NCBI RefSeq assembly: GCF_900090295.1
Contig: NZ_LT607753.1
Coordinates: 3,534,001 to 3,598,000 of the forward strand
Direction: 5' to 3'
DNA: 64,000 bases
From: Micromonospora coxensis
Lineage (GTDB): Bacteria; Actinomycetota; Actinomycetes; Mycobacteriales; Micromonosporaceae
The position numbers and the translations under genes were made by a program. Position 1 is the stretch's first letter; every line of letters begins with the position of its first letter. This document shows positions 24,218 to 31,403 of this stretch, piece by piece. Below the pieces are notes generated by a model. The model made no database searches, was not told the DNA's origin, and was given only the letters and a program-made list of their open reading frames with translations.

Positions 24218-24537
24218 GCCTGCCGGTGCCCCGCCTCGGCCCGTACCCCGACCGGCCGCGCGCGTACCCGCCGGGGCAGCGACCGCACCTGCCGATCCGG
24301 CCGCTGTGGGTGTGCCGGGCCTGCGGGTCGCCGTGGCCGTGCGCCGAGGCGCGGCTGCTGCTGCGGATCGAGTACGACGACGAGCCGGTCGACCTGGCCG
24401 TCTACCTGTCCGGGCTGTACCACGAGGCGTGCCACGACCTGTTCCGGCTCAACCCGTACGACGGTCCGACCCCGCGTGAGCTGTTCGAGCGCTTCGTGGC
24501 CTGGGGTCCGTACCGGCGGTCGATCGCGGATCGATGA
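24214..24537 (+). CDS. conserved small protein beside the HTH/DUF397 locus
   Basis: Encodes 107 residues: a proline-rich N terminus (PVPRLGPYPDRPRAYPPGQRPHLPIRPLWV), a CRACGSPWPC double-cysteine segment that could bind zinc or be redox active, then an acidic helical half ending WGPYRRSIADR. I recall similar proteins next to HTH/DUF397 pairs in other actinomycetes, which is weak support for a shared role. Two upstream signals exist: GGAGG at 24203-24207 and translational coupling to the 13-residue ORF. Function unknown. Confidence 0.7.
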   Translation: MSLPVPRLGPYPDRPRAYPPGQRPHLPIRPLWVCRACGSPWPCAEARLLLRIEYDDEPVDLAVYLSGLYHEACHDLFRLNPYDGPTPRELFERFVAWGPYRRSIADR

Positions 24538-24626
24538 CCTCCGCCACGTTCGGCCGCCGGGTGGCAGCGCGCGGCACCCGGCCGGTGACAGACTGGTCGC
24601 CGCAGGCAACGACTGAGGGAGGCGGC

Positions 24627-25394
24627 GTGCGCTGGCGCAGCTTCGTGGCGGTGGGGGACAGCTTCACCGAGGGCATGGACGACGCGTACCCGGACGGCAC
24701 CTACCGCGGGTGGGCCGATCTGGTCGCGACCCGGCTGGCCGCCGACGCCGGCCCCACCTTCGGGTACGCGAACCTGGCGATCCGGGGTCGCCTCTTCCCG
24801 GCCGTGGCGGCCGAGCAGGTGCCCGCCGCGCTGGAGATGAAGCCCGACCTGATCAGCTTCGCGGCCGGCGGCAACGACGTGCTGCGCCGCAACTTCGACC
24901 CGGACGCGCTGGTCAGCCGCTTCGACGAGGTGGTCGGTGAGCTGCGCTCCGGCGGCGCGGACGTGATCCTGTTCCGGTTCGCCGACGTGATGGCCCGGCT
25001 GCCCGGCCAGCGCCTGGTCGCCCCCCGCATCGAACTGCTCAACCGGGCCGTCGGCGAGACCGCCGAGCGGCACGGCGCGATCCTGGTCGACCTGTACGCC
25101 GACGACACCTTCCTCAACCCGATGCTGTGGAGCACCGACCGGCTGCACCTGTCGGCCGCCGGTCACCGGCGGGTCGCCGCGCAGGTGCTGACCGCGCTCG
25201 GCGTCGGCTGCGACGAGGAGTGGCTGCTGGTCCCCGAGAACCCGGCCCCTACGCCGTGGCTCGCCGCCCGCGCCGCCGACCTGCGCTGGGCCGGCCGGCA
25301 CCTCGCCCCGTGGGTCAAGCGGCGGCTGACCGGCCGATCGTCCGGCGACACGGTCACCGCGAAGCGGCCGATGCTCAGCCCGATCGCCGACTGA
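24627..25394 (+). CDS. SGNH/GDSL-family hydrolase
   Basis: A 255-residue SGNH hydrolase: block I FVAVGDSFTEG with the nucleophile Ser, block II Gly in NLAIRGR, block III SFAAGGNDV with the Asn, and block V STDRLHLSAAGH with the catalytic Asp and His. These esterases act on acyl or acetyl esters, including acetylated sugars and lipids. There is no signal peptide, so it is cytoplasmic. GTG 24627 has GGGAGG five bases upstream. The next gene starts one base after its stop, so they are co-transcribed. Confidence 0.9.
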   Translation: MRWRSFVAVGDSFTEGMDDAYPDGTYRGWADLVATRLAADAGPTFGYANLAIRGRLFPAVAAEQVPAALEMKPDLISFAAGGNDVLRRNFDPDALVSRFDEVVGELRSGGADVILFRFADVMARLPGQRLVAPRIELLNRAVGETAERHGAILVDLYADDTFLNPMLWSTDRLHLSAAGHRRVAAQVLTALGVGCDEEWLLVPENPAPTPWLAARAADLRWAGRHLAPWVKRRLTGRSSGDTVTAKRPMLSPIAD

Positions 25395-25395
25395 C

Positions 25396-25842
25396 GTGCG
25401 GACCATCCACGCGGCCACCCTGCTCCGGCGCGCTCCCGACGACGAGCCGGTGGCGGGCCTGGCCGTCCTGGTCACCGACGACCGGATCGAGGCGTGCGGT
25501 CCGCTGAACGAGCTGACGCAGGCGTACCCGCAGGTGCGGGTGCGGCGGTGGGCCGGCACCCTCGGGCCGGCGCTGCTGCACGACGGGCCGCTGCCGGCCG
25601 CGCCCAGCCCGCGCGAGCGGGTGCACGCGCTGTTCCGGGCCGGGGTCGGCGCGGTGCCGGCGGCGGAGGTGGCCGATCCGGAGCTGTACGCCGCCGCCGT
25701 TCGCAACCATGTCGCGGTGCTCGACGTGCCGCGCCCGCCGGTGCTGACGCCGGGCGGGCGCGCGGACCTGGCCGTCTTCGCCGGGGACGGCTCCTGTCTG
25801 GCCACGGTGGTCGCCGGCCGGCTGGTGCACCGCCGCGCCTGA
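25396..25842 (+). CDS. imidazolonepropionase-like composite-domain protein
   Basis: A 148-residue protein that looks like the non-catalytic composite (beta-sandwich) domain of an amidohydrolase: MRTIHAATLLRRAPDDEPVAGLAVLVTDDRIEACGP at the N terminus and VLTPGGRADLAVFAGDGSCLATVVAGRLVHRR at the C terminus. These are the strands that flank the TIM barrel in imidazolonepropionase-type enzymes. The barrel and metal-binding His residues are missing. This is the pattern of the HUTI_composite-like small proteins, so it may be a functional short family rather than a broken gene. It begins one base after the SGNH stop. Confidence 0.65.
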   Translation: MRTIHAATLLRRAPDDEPVAGLAVLVTDDRIEACGPLNELTQAYPQVRVRRWAGTLGPALLHDGPLPAAPSPRERVHALFRAGVGAVPAAEVADPELYAAAVRNHVAVLDVPRPPVLTPGGRADLAVFAGDGSCLATVVAGRLVHRRA

Positions 25843-25970
25843 CGTCGCCGGGCCGACACCGGATGCGGCCGGCGGCACCTCGACGGGCGGCCGGAGTGCT
25901 CCTCTGTGGCCGGCGGGATCCGCTGCGGTGCCCGATTTCCGATGACCGGCCGCCGGCCGGCGATCCGGCG

Positions 25971-25976
25971 TACCTT
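25971..25976 (+). promoter_or_regulatory. -10 element for leaderless rhodanese gene
   Basis: TACCTT lies seven bases before ATG 25984 with no ribosome site between. Confidence 0.45.
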
Positions 25977-25983
25977 GGGGATC

Positions 25984-26886
25984 ATGCCTGTGCCGAGCGA
26001 TCCGAATCCCCGCCTCCAGTCGTACGCCGATCCGCAGCGCCTGGTCACCACCGAGTGGCTGGCCGAGCACCTGGGCGACGAGGGCCTCGTCGTGGTGGAG
26101 TCCGACGAGGACGTGCTGCTCTACGACACCGGTCACATCCCGGGCGCCGTCAAGGTGGACTGGCACACCGAGCTGAACGACCAGGTCACCCGGGACTACC
26201 TCGACGCGGCGAGCTTCGCCGAGCTGTGCGCCGCGAAGGGCATCGGCCGGGACGACACGGTCGTCTTCTACGGCGACAACTTCAACTGGTGGGCCGCGTA
26301 CGCCCTCTGGGTCTTCTCCCTCTTCGGCCACGCCGACGTGCGGCTGCTCGACGGCGGCCGGCAGAAGTGGGTGGCCGAGGGACGCGAGCTGACCCGGGAG
26401 AAGGTGACCCGCCCGCGCGCCGAGTACCCGGTGCCGCAGCGCGACGACGCGCCGATCCGGGCGTACCGGGAGCAGGTGATGGCGCACGTGGCCGCCGGCC
26501 GGCCGCTGGTCGACGTGCGCTCACCGGGCGAGTACACCGGCGAGATGCTGCACATGCCGGACTACCCGCAGGAGGGCGCGCTGCGGGGCGGGCACATCCC
26601 GGGTGCGGTGAGCAAGCCGTGGAAGTCCGCCGCGAACGACGACGGCACGTTCAAGTCGGCCGACGAGCTGCGCGCCATCTACGCCGACCAGCTCGGGCTG
26701 AGCCCGTCGGACGACGTGGTGGCGTACTGCCGGATCGGGGAGCGGTCCAGCCACACCTGGTTCGTGCTCCGGCACCTGCTGGGCTACCCGCAGGTGCGCA
26801 ACTACGACGGCTCGTGGACCGAGTGGGGCAACCTGGTCCGGGCCCCCGTCGTCAAGGGCGACCAGCCGGGCGGCCTCGCCGCCTGA
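25984..26886 (+). CDS. thiosulfate sulfurtransferase (two-domain rhodanese)
   Basis: A 300-residue tandem rhodanese: an inactive N-terminal domain ([31 protein letters not shown] to about 150) and a catalytic C-terminal domain whose active-site loop is CRIGERS with Cys249. The CRIGER loop and [26 protein letters not shown] are typical of actinobacterial CysA-like thiosulfate sulfurtransferases. The enzyme moves a sulfane sulfur from thiosulfate to a thiol or cyanide acceptor. No signal peptide. It is probably transcribed from a TACCTT promoter seven bases upstream. A 60-bp palindrome lies 57 bp after its stop. Confidence 0.92.
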   Translation: MPVPSDPNPRLQSYADPQRLVTTEWLAEHLGDEGLVVVESDEDVLLYDTGHIPGAVKVDWHTELNDQVTRDYLDAASFAELCAAKGIGRDDTVVFYGDNFNWWAAYALWVFSLFGHADVRLLDGGRQKWVAEGRELTREKVTRPRAEYPVPQRDDAPIRAYREQVMAHVAAGRPLVDVRSPGEYTGEMLHMPDYPQEGALRGGHIPGAVSKPWKSAANDDGTFKSADELRAIYADQLGLSPSDDVVAYCRIGERSSHTWFVLRHLLGYPQVRNYDGSWTEWGNLVRAPVVKGDQPGGLAA

Positions 26887-26943
26887 CCCACCCGTCGCAC
26901 GCGACCCCTCGCCGGGATCGCCGCCCCCACCCCCTTCGAGCCT

Positions 26944-27003
26944 GCACTTTCAGAGAAAGAGTGGCTATTCCGCGCGGAATAGCCACTCTTTCTCTGAAAG
27001 TGC
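26944..27003. repeat. perfect 60-bp palindrome between convergent genes
   Basis: Arms of 30 bp, 26944-26973 and 26974-27003, are exact reverse complements with no loop (the centre is CGCGCG). It lies between the rhodanese gene and the convergent TetR gene, 39 bp from the latter's stop. The AT-rich sequence (runs such as TTTCAGAGAAAGAG) differs from the surroundings. It may be a terminator, a cruciform, or a repeat element. Confidence 0.95.
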
Positions 27004-27042
27004 GCGGGCTGAGGGGTGGGGTGGGGTGCGCGGGGGTGGGGG

Positions 27043-27615
27043 TCAGGGGGTGATGGTGTCTGGGGTGGGGCCGGTGAGGTAGCGCTGGACGGTGGGGGCG
27101 ACCCAGGCGACCAGTTGCGCCGGGGTCAGCTCGACCACGGGCGGCAGGCCGACGATCCAGCGGGTGAACGCGATGCCGAGGATCTGGCTGGCGACCAGGC
27201 CGGCGCGTCGGGCCGCGGCGGCCGGGTCGGGGTCGAGCCGGGCCACCGCCGCGCCGAGCTGGCCGGCGAAGACGGCCCGCATCCGCTCCGCCGCGCCGGG
27301 GTTGGTGCTCGCGGTCCGCAGCAGCGCGACCAGCCGGTCGTCGGACTCCCAGCGGTCGACGAAGTGTCGGACCAGCGTCTCGCCGAGCTGGTCCTCGGGC
27401 ACCTCGTGCAGGTCGGGCAGGCGCAGGTCGAACTCGGCCGCCGCGGCGAACAGCCCCTCCTTGCTGCCGTAGTAGCGCATCACCATCGACGGGTCGATCC
27501 GGGCGTCGGCGGCGATGGCCCGGATGGTGGCCCGCTCGTACCCGTCCGCGGCGAAGCGTTCCCGGGCGGCGCGCAGGATCGCGGCGCGGGTGGCGTCGGA
27601 ACGGCGCGCAGTCAT
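27043..27615 (-). CDS. TetR-family repressor of the adjacent FAD monooxygenase
   Basis: A 190-residue TetR protein: the N-terminal HTH is RAAILRAARERFAADGYERATIRAIAADARIDPSMVMRYYGSKEGLFAAA, and the rest is a helical ligand domain of the TetR_C family including PTVQRYL at the end. It is divergent from an FAD monooxygenase and shares a 103-bp region holding three dyad operator sites and a consensus promoter. The monooxygenase or its substrate is probably the inducing signal, as in many TetR/monooxygenase pairs. ATG 27615 was chosen over an upstream GTG at 27621. Confidence 0.9.
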   Translation of the reverse strand: MTARRSDATRAAILRAARERFAADGYERATIRAIAADARIDPSMVMRYYGSKEGLFAAAAEFDLRLPDLHEVPEDQLGETLVRHFVDRWESDDRLVALLRTASTNPGAAERMRAVFAGQLGAAVARLDPDPAAAARRAGLVASQILGIAFTRWIVGLPPVVELTPAQLVAWVAPTVQRYLTGPTPDTITP

Positions 27616-27629
27616 GTGCACGACTGTAG

Positions 27630-27702
27630 GCCAACAGGTGTTGACACCCGTCGGGGGTCGACCTACGTTTATGCCAACGCATGTTGGCAAACACTTGTTG
27701 GC
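27630..27702. promoter_or_regulatory. divergent promoter with three TetR operators
   Basis: GCCAAC-aggt-GTTGAC (27630-27645), GCCAAC-gcat-GTTGGC (27673-27688) and GCAAAC-actt-GTTGGC (27687-27702) are three related 16-bp dyads. On the plus strand TTGACA (27641-27646), a 17-bp spacer and TACGTT (27664-27669) form a near-consensus sigma-70 promoter. Site 1 covers its -35 and site 2 covers the start point. The first two sites suit repression of both genes. Confidence 0.8.
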
Positions 27703-27718
27703 ATTGGAGGTGGTCGTC

Positions 27719-28873
27719 ATGATGCCGCAGCGCACCGACGTCCTCGTGGTGGGAGCCGGGCCGACCGGGCTGGCCGCCGCCGTCACCCTCGCCCGGCGCG
27801 GTGTCGAGGTGACCGTCGTCGACCGGGCGGCCCGACCCCCGGTCACCTCCCGGGCGGCGGTCGTGCACGCGTACACGCTGGAGGTGCTGGACCGGATCGG
27901 CGCCGCCGCGCCGCTGGTCGATCGGGGGATCGCCTCCCCGCGGTTCACCGTGCGCGACCGCGACCGGATGCTGCTCAGCGTCGGCTTCGGCGACCTGCCG
28001 AGCCGCCACCCGTACGCGCTGCTGGTCTCCCAGTCGGTCACCGAGGCCGTGCTCACCGACCGGCTCACCGCGCTCGGCGGGCAGGTGCTCCGGCCGTACG
28101 AGATGACCGGGCTGGACCACGACGCGGCCGGCGCGGTGGTCCGCTTCGCCGACGGCGCGACGGTCCGGGCCCGCTGGGTGATCGGCGCGGACGGCATGCG
28201 CAGCACGGTGCGGGAGTCCGCCGGGATCCGCTTCGGCGGCCCGGACGACCCCGGGGAGTCCTTCGTCCTCGCCGACGTACGGACGCGCAGCGCGCTGCCC
28301 CGCGACGAGGTGTCGCTCTTCCTGGCCCGGTCGGGTCCGATGGTCTGGGCGCCGCTGCCCGACGGTGTGGTCCGGCTGGTCGCCTCGGTGGCCGAGGCCC
28401 CCCGCGAGCCGGACGCCGGCTACCTCCAGGCCCTGCTCGACGAACGCGGCCCCGCCCGGCGACCGGACCGGCTCACCGACGTGCTCTGGACCTCCCGGTT
28501 CCGGATCCACCACCGGATCGCCGAGCGGTACCGGCTCGGACCGGTGCTGCTCGCCGGAGACGCCGCGCACGTGCACAGCCCGGCCGGCGGGCAGGGGATG
28601 AACCTCGGCATCCAGGACGCCGTCGTCCTCGGCGACACCCTCGCCGACGTGCTCGCCGGCCGGCCGGACACGCTGCTCGACGAGTACTCCGCCGCCCGCC
28701 GCCCGCTCGCCGAGGAGGTGGTCGGCTTCGCCGGCCGGCTGACCCGGCTCGCCACCGTGCCGCCGGCCGGTCGGCCGCTGCGCGACCTGCTGCTGCGGGC
28801 CCTCTCCCGGACGCCCTCGGCACGTCGACGGCTCGCGCTGCGCCTCTCCGGGCTGACGAACCGGCCCGGCTAG
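27719..28873 (+). CDS. FAD-dependent aromatic-type monooxygenase
   Basis: A 384-residue class A flavoprotein hydroxylase: an N-terminal GxGxxG FAD motif (VVGAGPTGLAAAVTLARRG, residues 10-28), the DG motif (VIGADGMRSTVRESAG), and a second FAD motif GDAAHVHSPAGGQGMNLGIQDA. This plan is shared by phenol hydroxylase and polyketide or drug hydroxylases such as TetX/RIF monooxygenases. The FAD-OH substrate is unknown; antibiotic or aromatic inactivation is plausible because it is controlled by the divergent TetR. GGAGG lies eight bases before ATG 27719. Its stop overlaps the TAGGCT promoter of the next gene. Confidence 0.9.
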   Translation: MMPQRTDVLVVGAGPTGLAAAVTLARRGVEVTVVDRAARPPVTSRAAVVHAYTLEVLDRIGAAAPLVDRGIASPRFTVRDRDRMLLSVGFGDLPSRHPYALLVSQSVTEAVLTDRLTALGGQVLRPYEMTGLDHDAAGAVVRFADGATVRARWVIGADGMRSTVRESAGIRFGGPDDPGESFVLADVRTRSALPRDEVSLFLARSGPMVWAPLPDGVVRLVASVAEAPREPDAGYLQALLDERGPARRPDRLTDVLWTSRFRIHHRIAERYRLGPVLLAGDAAHVHSPAGGQGMNLGIQDAVVLGDTLADVLAGRPDTLLDEYSAARRPLAEEVVGFAGRLTRLATVPPAGRPLRDLLLRALSRTPSARRRLALRLSGLTNRPG

Positions 28874-28876
28874 GCT
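28871..28876 (+). promoter_or_regulatory. -10 overlapping a stop codon, leaderless vanZ-like mRNA
   Basis: TAGGCT begins with the TAG stop of the monooxygenase gene and ends six bases before ATG 28883. The downstream gene can therefore be transcribed on its own, independently of TetR control. Confidence 0.5.
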
Positions 28877-28882
28877 GCCCCG

Positions 28883-29479
28883 ATGGGGCAGGTGTGGCGG
28901 GACTGGGGCGACGTGCTACTCGCCACGCTGGTCGCGGTGCCGGTGACGGTGCTGCTCACCGCGCTGCTGGCCCGCCGCAGGCGGGACGCGCCGACCCGCG
29001 AGGAGGCGTGGTGGCGCAGCGCCGCCGAGATCGGCATGGTCGCCGGGACGCTGCCGTGGGTCTGGATGATCCTCACCCCGCGCGACGCTCCCGGCGAGGT
29101 CAAGCTGGTCCCGCTGGTCGACATCGTCGACCTGGCCGACGACGGCGCGAGCACCTTCGTGGTCCAGGTCGTCGGCAACCTGCTGGTCTTCGCCGCGCTG
29201 GGCTTCCTCGCCCCGGTACGCGCCGCCGCCCTCGCCGGCGTCGGCCGGCTCTTCCTGCTCGGGGCCGCCGGCTCCGTGCTGGTCGAGTCGTTGCAGTACG
29301 CGCTCGACCTCGGCCGGGTCACCTCGGTCGACGACGTGCTGCTCAACGCGAGCGGCGCGGCCCTGGCCGGGCTGCTGTCGCGACGCTGGTGGGCGGGACG
29401 TCGACCGGCGCCCCAGCCGCCGGTGACAGTCCCCGCCACGAGTCGCGCGGAGACGGTGGCCGACCAGAGCAGCCGGTAG
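28883..29479 (+). CDS. VanZ-like membrane protein
   Basis: A 198-residue membrane protein with about four helices (13-31, near 46-63, 90-115, 118-140) and the VanZ-like core: KLVPLVDIVDLADDG, then VVQVVGNLLVFAALGFLAPVRA and LVESLQYALDLGRVTSVDDVLLNASGAALAGLLSRRWW. The ESLQY..GR..DVDD pattern is the family signature. VanZ of enterococci gives low-level teicoplanin resistance; most actinomycete homologues are uncharacterised. The C-terminal tail is Pro/Ala rich. It probably has its own leaderless promoter. Confidence 0.82.
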   Translation: MGQVWRDWGDVLLATLVAVPVTVLLTALLARRRRDAPTREEAWWRSAAEIGMVAGTLPWVWMILTPRDAPGEVKLVPLVDIVDLADDGASTFVVQVVGNLLVFAALGFLAPVRAAALAGVGRLFLLGAAGSVLVESLQYALDLGRVTSVDDVLLNASGAALAGLLSRRWWAGRRPAPQPPVTVPATSRAETVADQSSR

Positions 29480-29609
29480 TCGCGGCCGAGACGCGGGGTG
29501 GTCATGCCCGCCGACCCTGCCCCCTCGACCCGGTCGAGGGTCGAAACGGGGCGGACGGCGTCGGCCCCCGCCGGTACGGTGAGCGCCGGAATCGGACCGG
29601 GGAGATCGC

Positions 29610-31403
29610 GTGGACCGCACCTTCCAGGTCGACCTGCGTGGCGTGGTCGACCTGCTCAGTCATCATCTCTACGGCAGCCCCCGGGTCTACGTCCGGGAGC
29701 TGCTCCAGAACGCCGTCGACGCGATCACCGCCCGGCGCGCGGCCGAACCGGACGCGCCGGCCCGGGTGCTGGTCGAGCCGCCCGAGCTGACCGGCGACGG
29801 CACGCTGCGGGTGCACGACACCGGCATCGGCCTCACCGAGGCGCAGGTGCACGAGCTGCTGGCCACCATCGGCCGCAGCTCCAAGCGCGACGAGCTGGGC
29901 TTCTCCCGGCACGAGTTCCTCGGCCAGTTCGGCATCGGCCTGCTCTCCTGCTTCCTGGTCGCCGACGAGATCCGGGTGGTCACCCGGCACGGCGACCAGC
30001 CCACCGTGCTCTGGACCGGCTGGTCCGACGGCCGGTACGCGGTCGCGCCGGCCCCGCCCGGCCAGGAGCGCGCCGAGCCCGGCACCACGGTGACCCTGGT
30101 GCCCCGGCGCGACGCCGACCAGTGGTTCGGCACGCCGACCGTCACCGAGCTGGCCCGCCTCTACGGCAGCCTGCTGCCGGTCGACGTCCGGGTCGGCGAC
30201 ACCCCCACCACCGCCGGCCCGCCGCCCTGGCCGACCCGCCCCGGCGCGCCGCTCGACCGGGCCGCCCTGATCCGGTACGCCCAGCAGACCCTCGGCTTCA
30301 CCCCGTTCGACGTGGTGCCGCTGGCGGTCCCCGAGGCCGGGCTGACCGGGGTGGCCTACATCCTGCCCACCCCGGTGAACCCGGCGGCCCGCGCCGGCCA
30401 CCGGGTGCACCTCAAGCGGATGCTGCTCACCGAGCACGCCGACGGCCTGCTGCCGGAGTGGGCGTTCTTCGCCCGCTGCGTGGTGGACGCCACCGAGCTG
30501 CGTCCCACCGCCAGCCGCGAGTCGCTCTACGAGGACACCCTGCTCGCCGCCACCCGGGACGCCCTCGGCGACCAGGTGCGCGGGTGGCTGGTCCGGCTCG
30601 CCCGGCACGACGCCCACCGGCTCGCCGAGTTCCTCCAGATCCACCACCTCGGGGTCAAGGCGCTGGCCCTGCACGACGACGAGATGCTGCGCCTGGTCGA
30701 CCAGTGGTGGCCGATGGACACCAACGTCGGCACGCTCACCCTCGCCGAGTTCCGCCGCCGGCACGGCCTGATCCGGTACGCGGCCGGGCTGGACGAGTTC
30801 CGCCAGCTCGCCGCCGTCGCCGCCGCGCAGGACCTGGCCGTGGTCAACGGCGGCTACACGTACGACACCGAGCTGATCGAGCGACTGCCCACCGTGGACC
30901 GGTCGGTGCTCGTCGAACGGCTGGAGCCGAGCGACCTGACCACCCGCTTCGACAGCCTCGACCCGCAGGTCGAGCTGGCCCTGCGGCCGTTCCTGACCGG
31001 GGCGCAGCGGGCCCTGGAACGGCTCGGCTGCGAGGTGGTGGTCCGGGCGTACGACCCGGTGTCGCTGCCCGCGCTCTACCTGGTCAGCCGCTCGGCGGCG
31101 TTCAACGACCAGCTCGCCGCGAGCCGTGACAAGGCCGACGAGCTGTGGGGCGGGGTGCTGGACGCGCTGGCCGCCTCCGCGCCCCCGGACCGCCCGCAAC
31201 TGGTGCTCAACCACCGCAACCCGCTGGTCCGCCGGGTCACCACGCTGACCGACCCGGAGCTGGTCGGCCTCGCCGTCGAGGCGCTGTACGGGCAGGCGCT
31301 GCTGCTCGGGCACCACCCCATCCGCGCGGCCGACGCCGCGCTGCTGAACAGTTCCTTCCTCGGCCTTCTCGGCCGGGCCGTACCCGGACGGAGTGAGCCG
31401 TGA
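29610..31403 (+). CDS. divergent HSP90-family chaperone
   Basis: A 597-residue HSP90 protein. The GHKL ATPase domain (about 1-210) shows RELLQNAVDAI (N box), VHDTGIGLT (G1) and GQFGIGLLSCF (G2). The middle domain follows with HLKRMLLTEHADGLLPEWAFFARCVVD, corresponding to the catalytic-loop region. The C-terminal part is shorter and less recognisable than in E. coli HtpG (about 624 residues). The GTG start 29610 has GGGGAG upstream, and a TACGGT lies at 29575-29580. It overlaps a large TPR-protein gene (GTGA at 31400), so the two are made together. Confidence 0.88.
   Translation: MDRTFQVDLRGVVDLLSHHLYGSPRVYVRELLQNAVDAITARRAAEPDAPARVLVEPPELTGDGTLRVHDTGIGLTEAQVHELLATIGRSSKRDELGFSRHEFLGQFGIGLLSCFLVADEIRVVTRHGDQPTVLWTGWSDGRYAVAPAPPGQERAEPGTTVTLVPRRDADQWFGTPTVTELARLYGSLLPVDVRVGDTPTTAGPPPWPTRPGAPLDRAALIRYAQQTLGFTPFDVVPLAVPEAGLTGVAYILPTPVNPAARAGHRVHLKRMLLTEHADGLLPEWAFFARCVVDATELRPTASRESLYEDTLLAATRDALGDQVRGWLVRLARHDAHRLAEFLQIHHLGVKALALHDDEMLRLVDQWWPMDTNVGTLTLAEFRRRHGLIRYAAGLDEFRQLAAVAAAQDLAVVNGGYTYDTELIERLPTVDRSVLVERLEPSDLTTRFDSLDPQVELALRPFLTGAQRALERLGCEVVVRAYDPVSLPALYLVSRSAAFNDQLAASRDKADELWGGVLDALAASAPPDRPQLVLNHRNPLVRRVTTLTDPELVGLAVEALYGQALLLGHHPIRAADAALLNSSFLGLLGRAVPGRSEP

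Noticed and set aside
24066..24479. Alternative 137-residue frame overlapping 24214-24537
   Set aside because: The chosen frame has GGAGG and translational coupling; the alternative is Arg/Ala/Pro-rich without any signal.
25396..25842. Amidohydrolase pseudogene
   Set aside because: The frame is intact, tightly coupled to the upstream gene, and resembles short composite-domain proteins, so I kept it as a gene.
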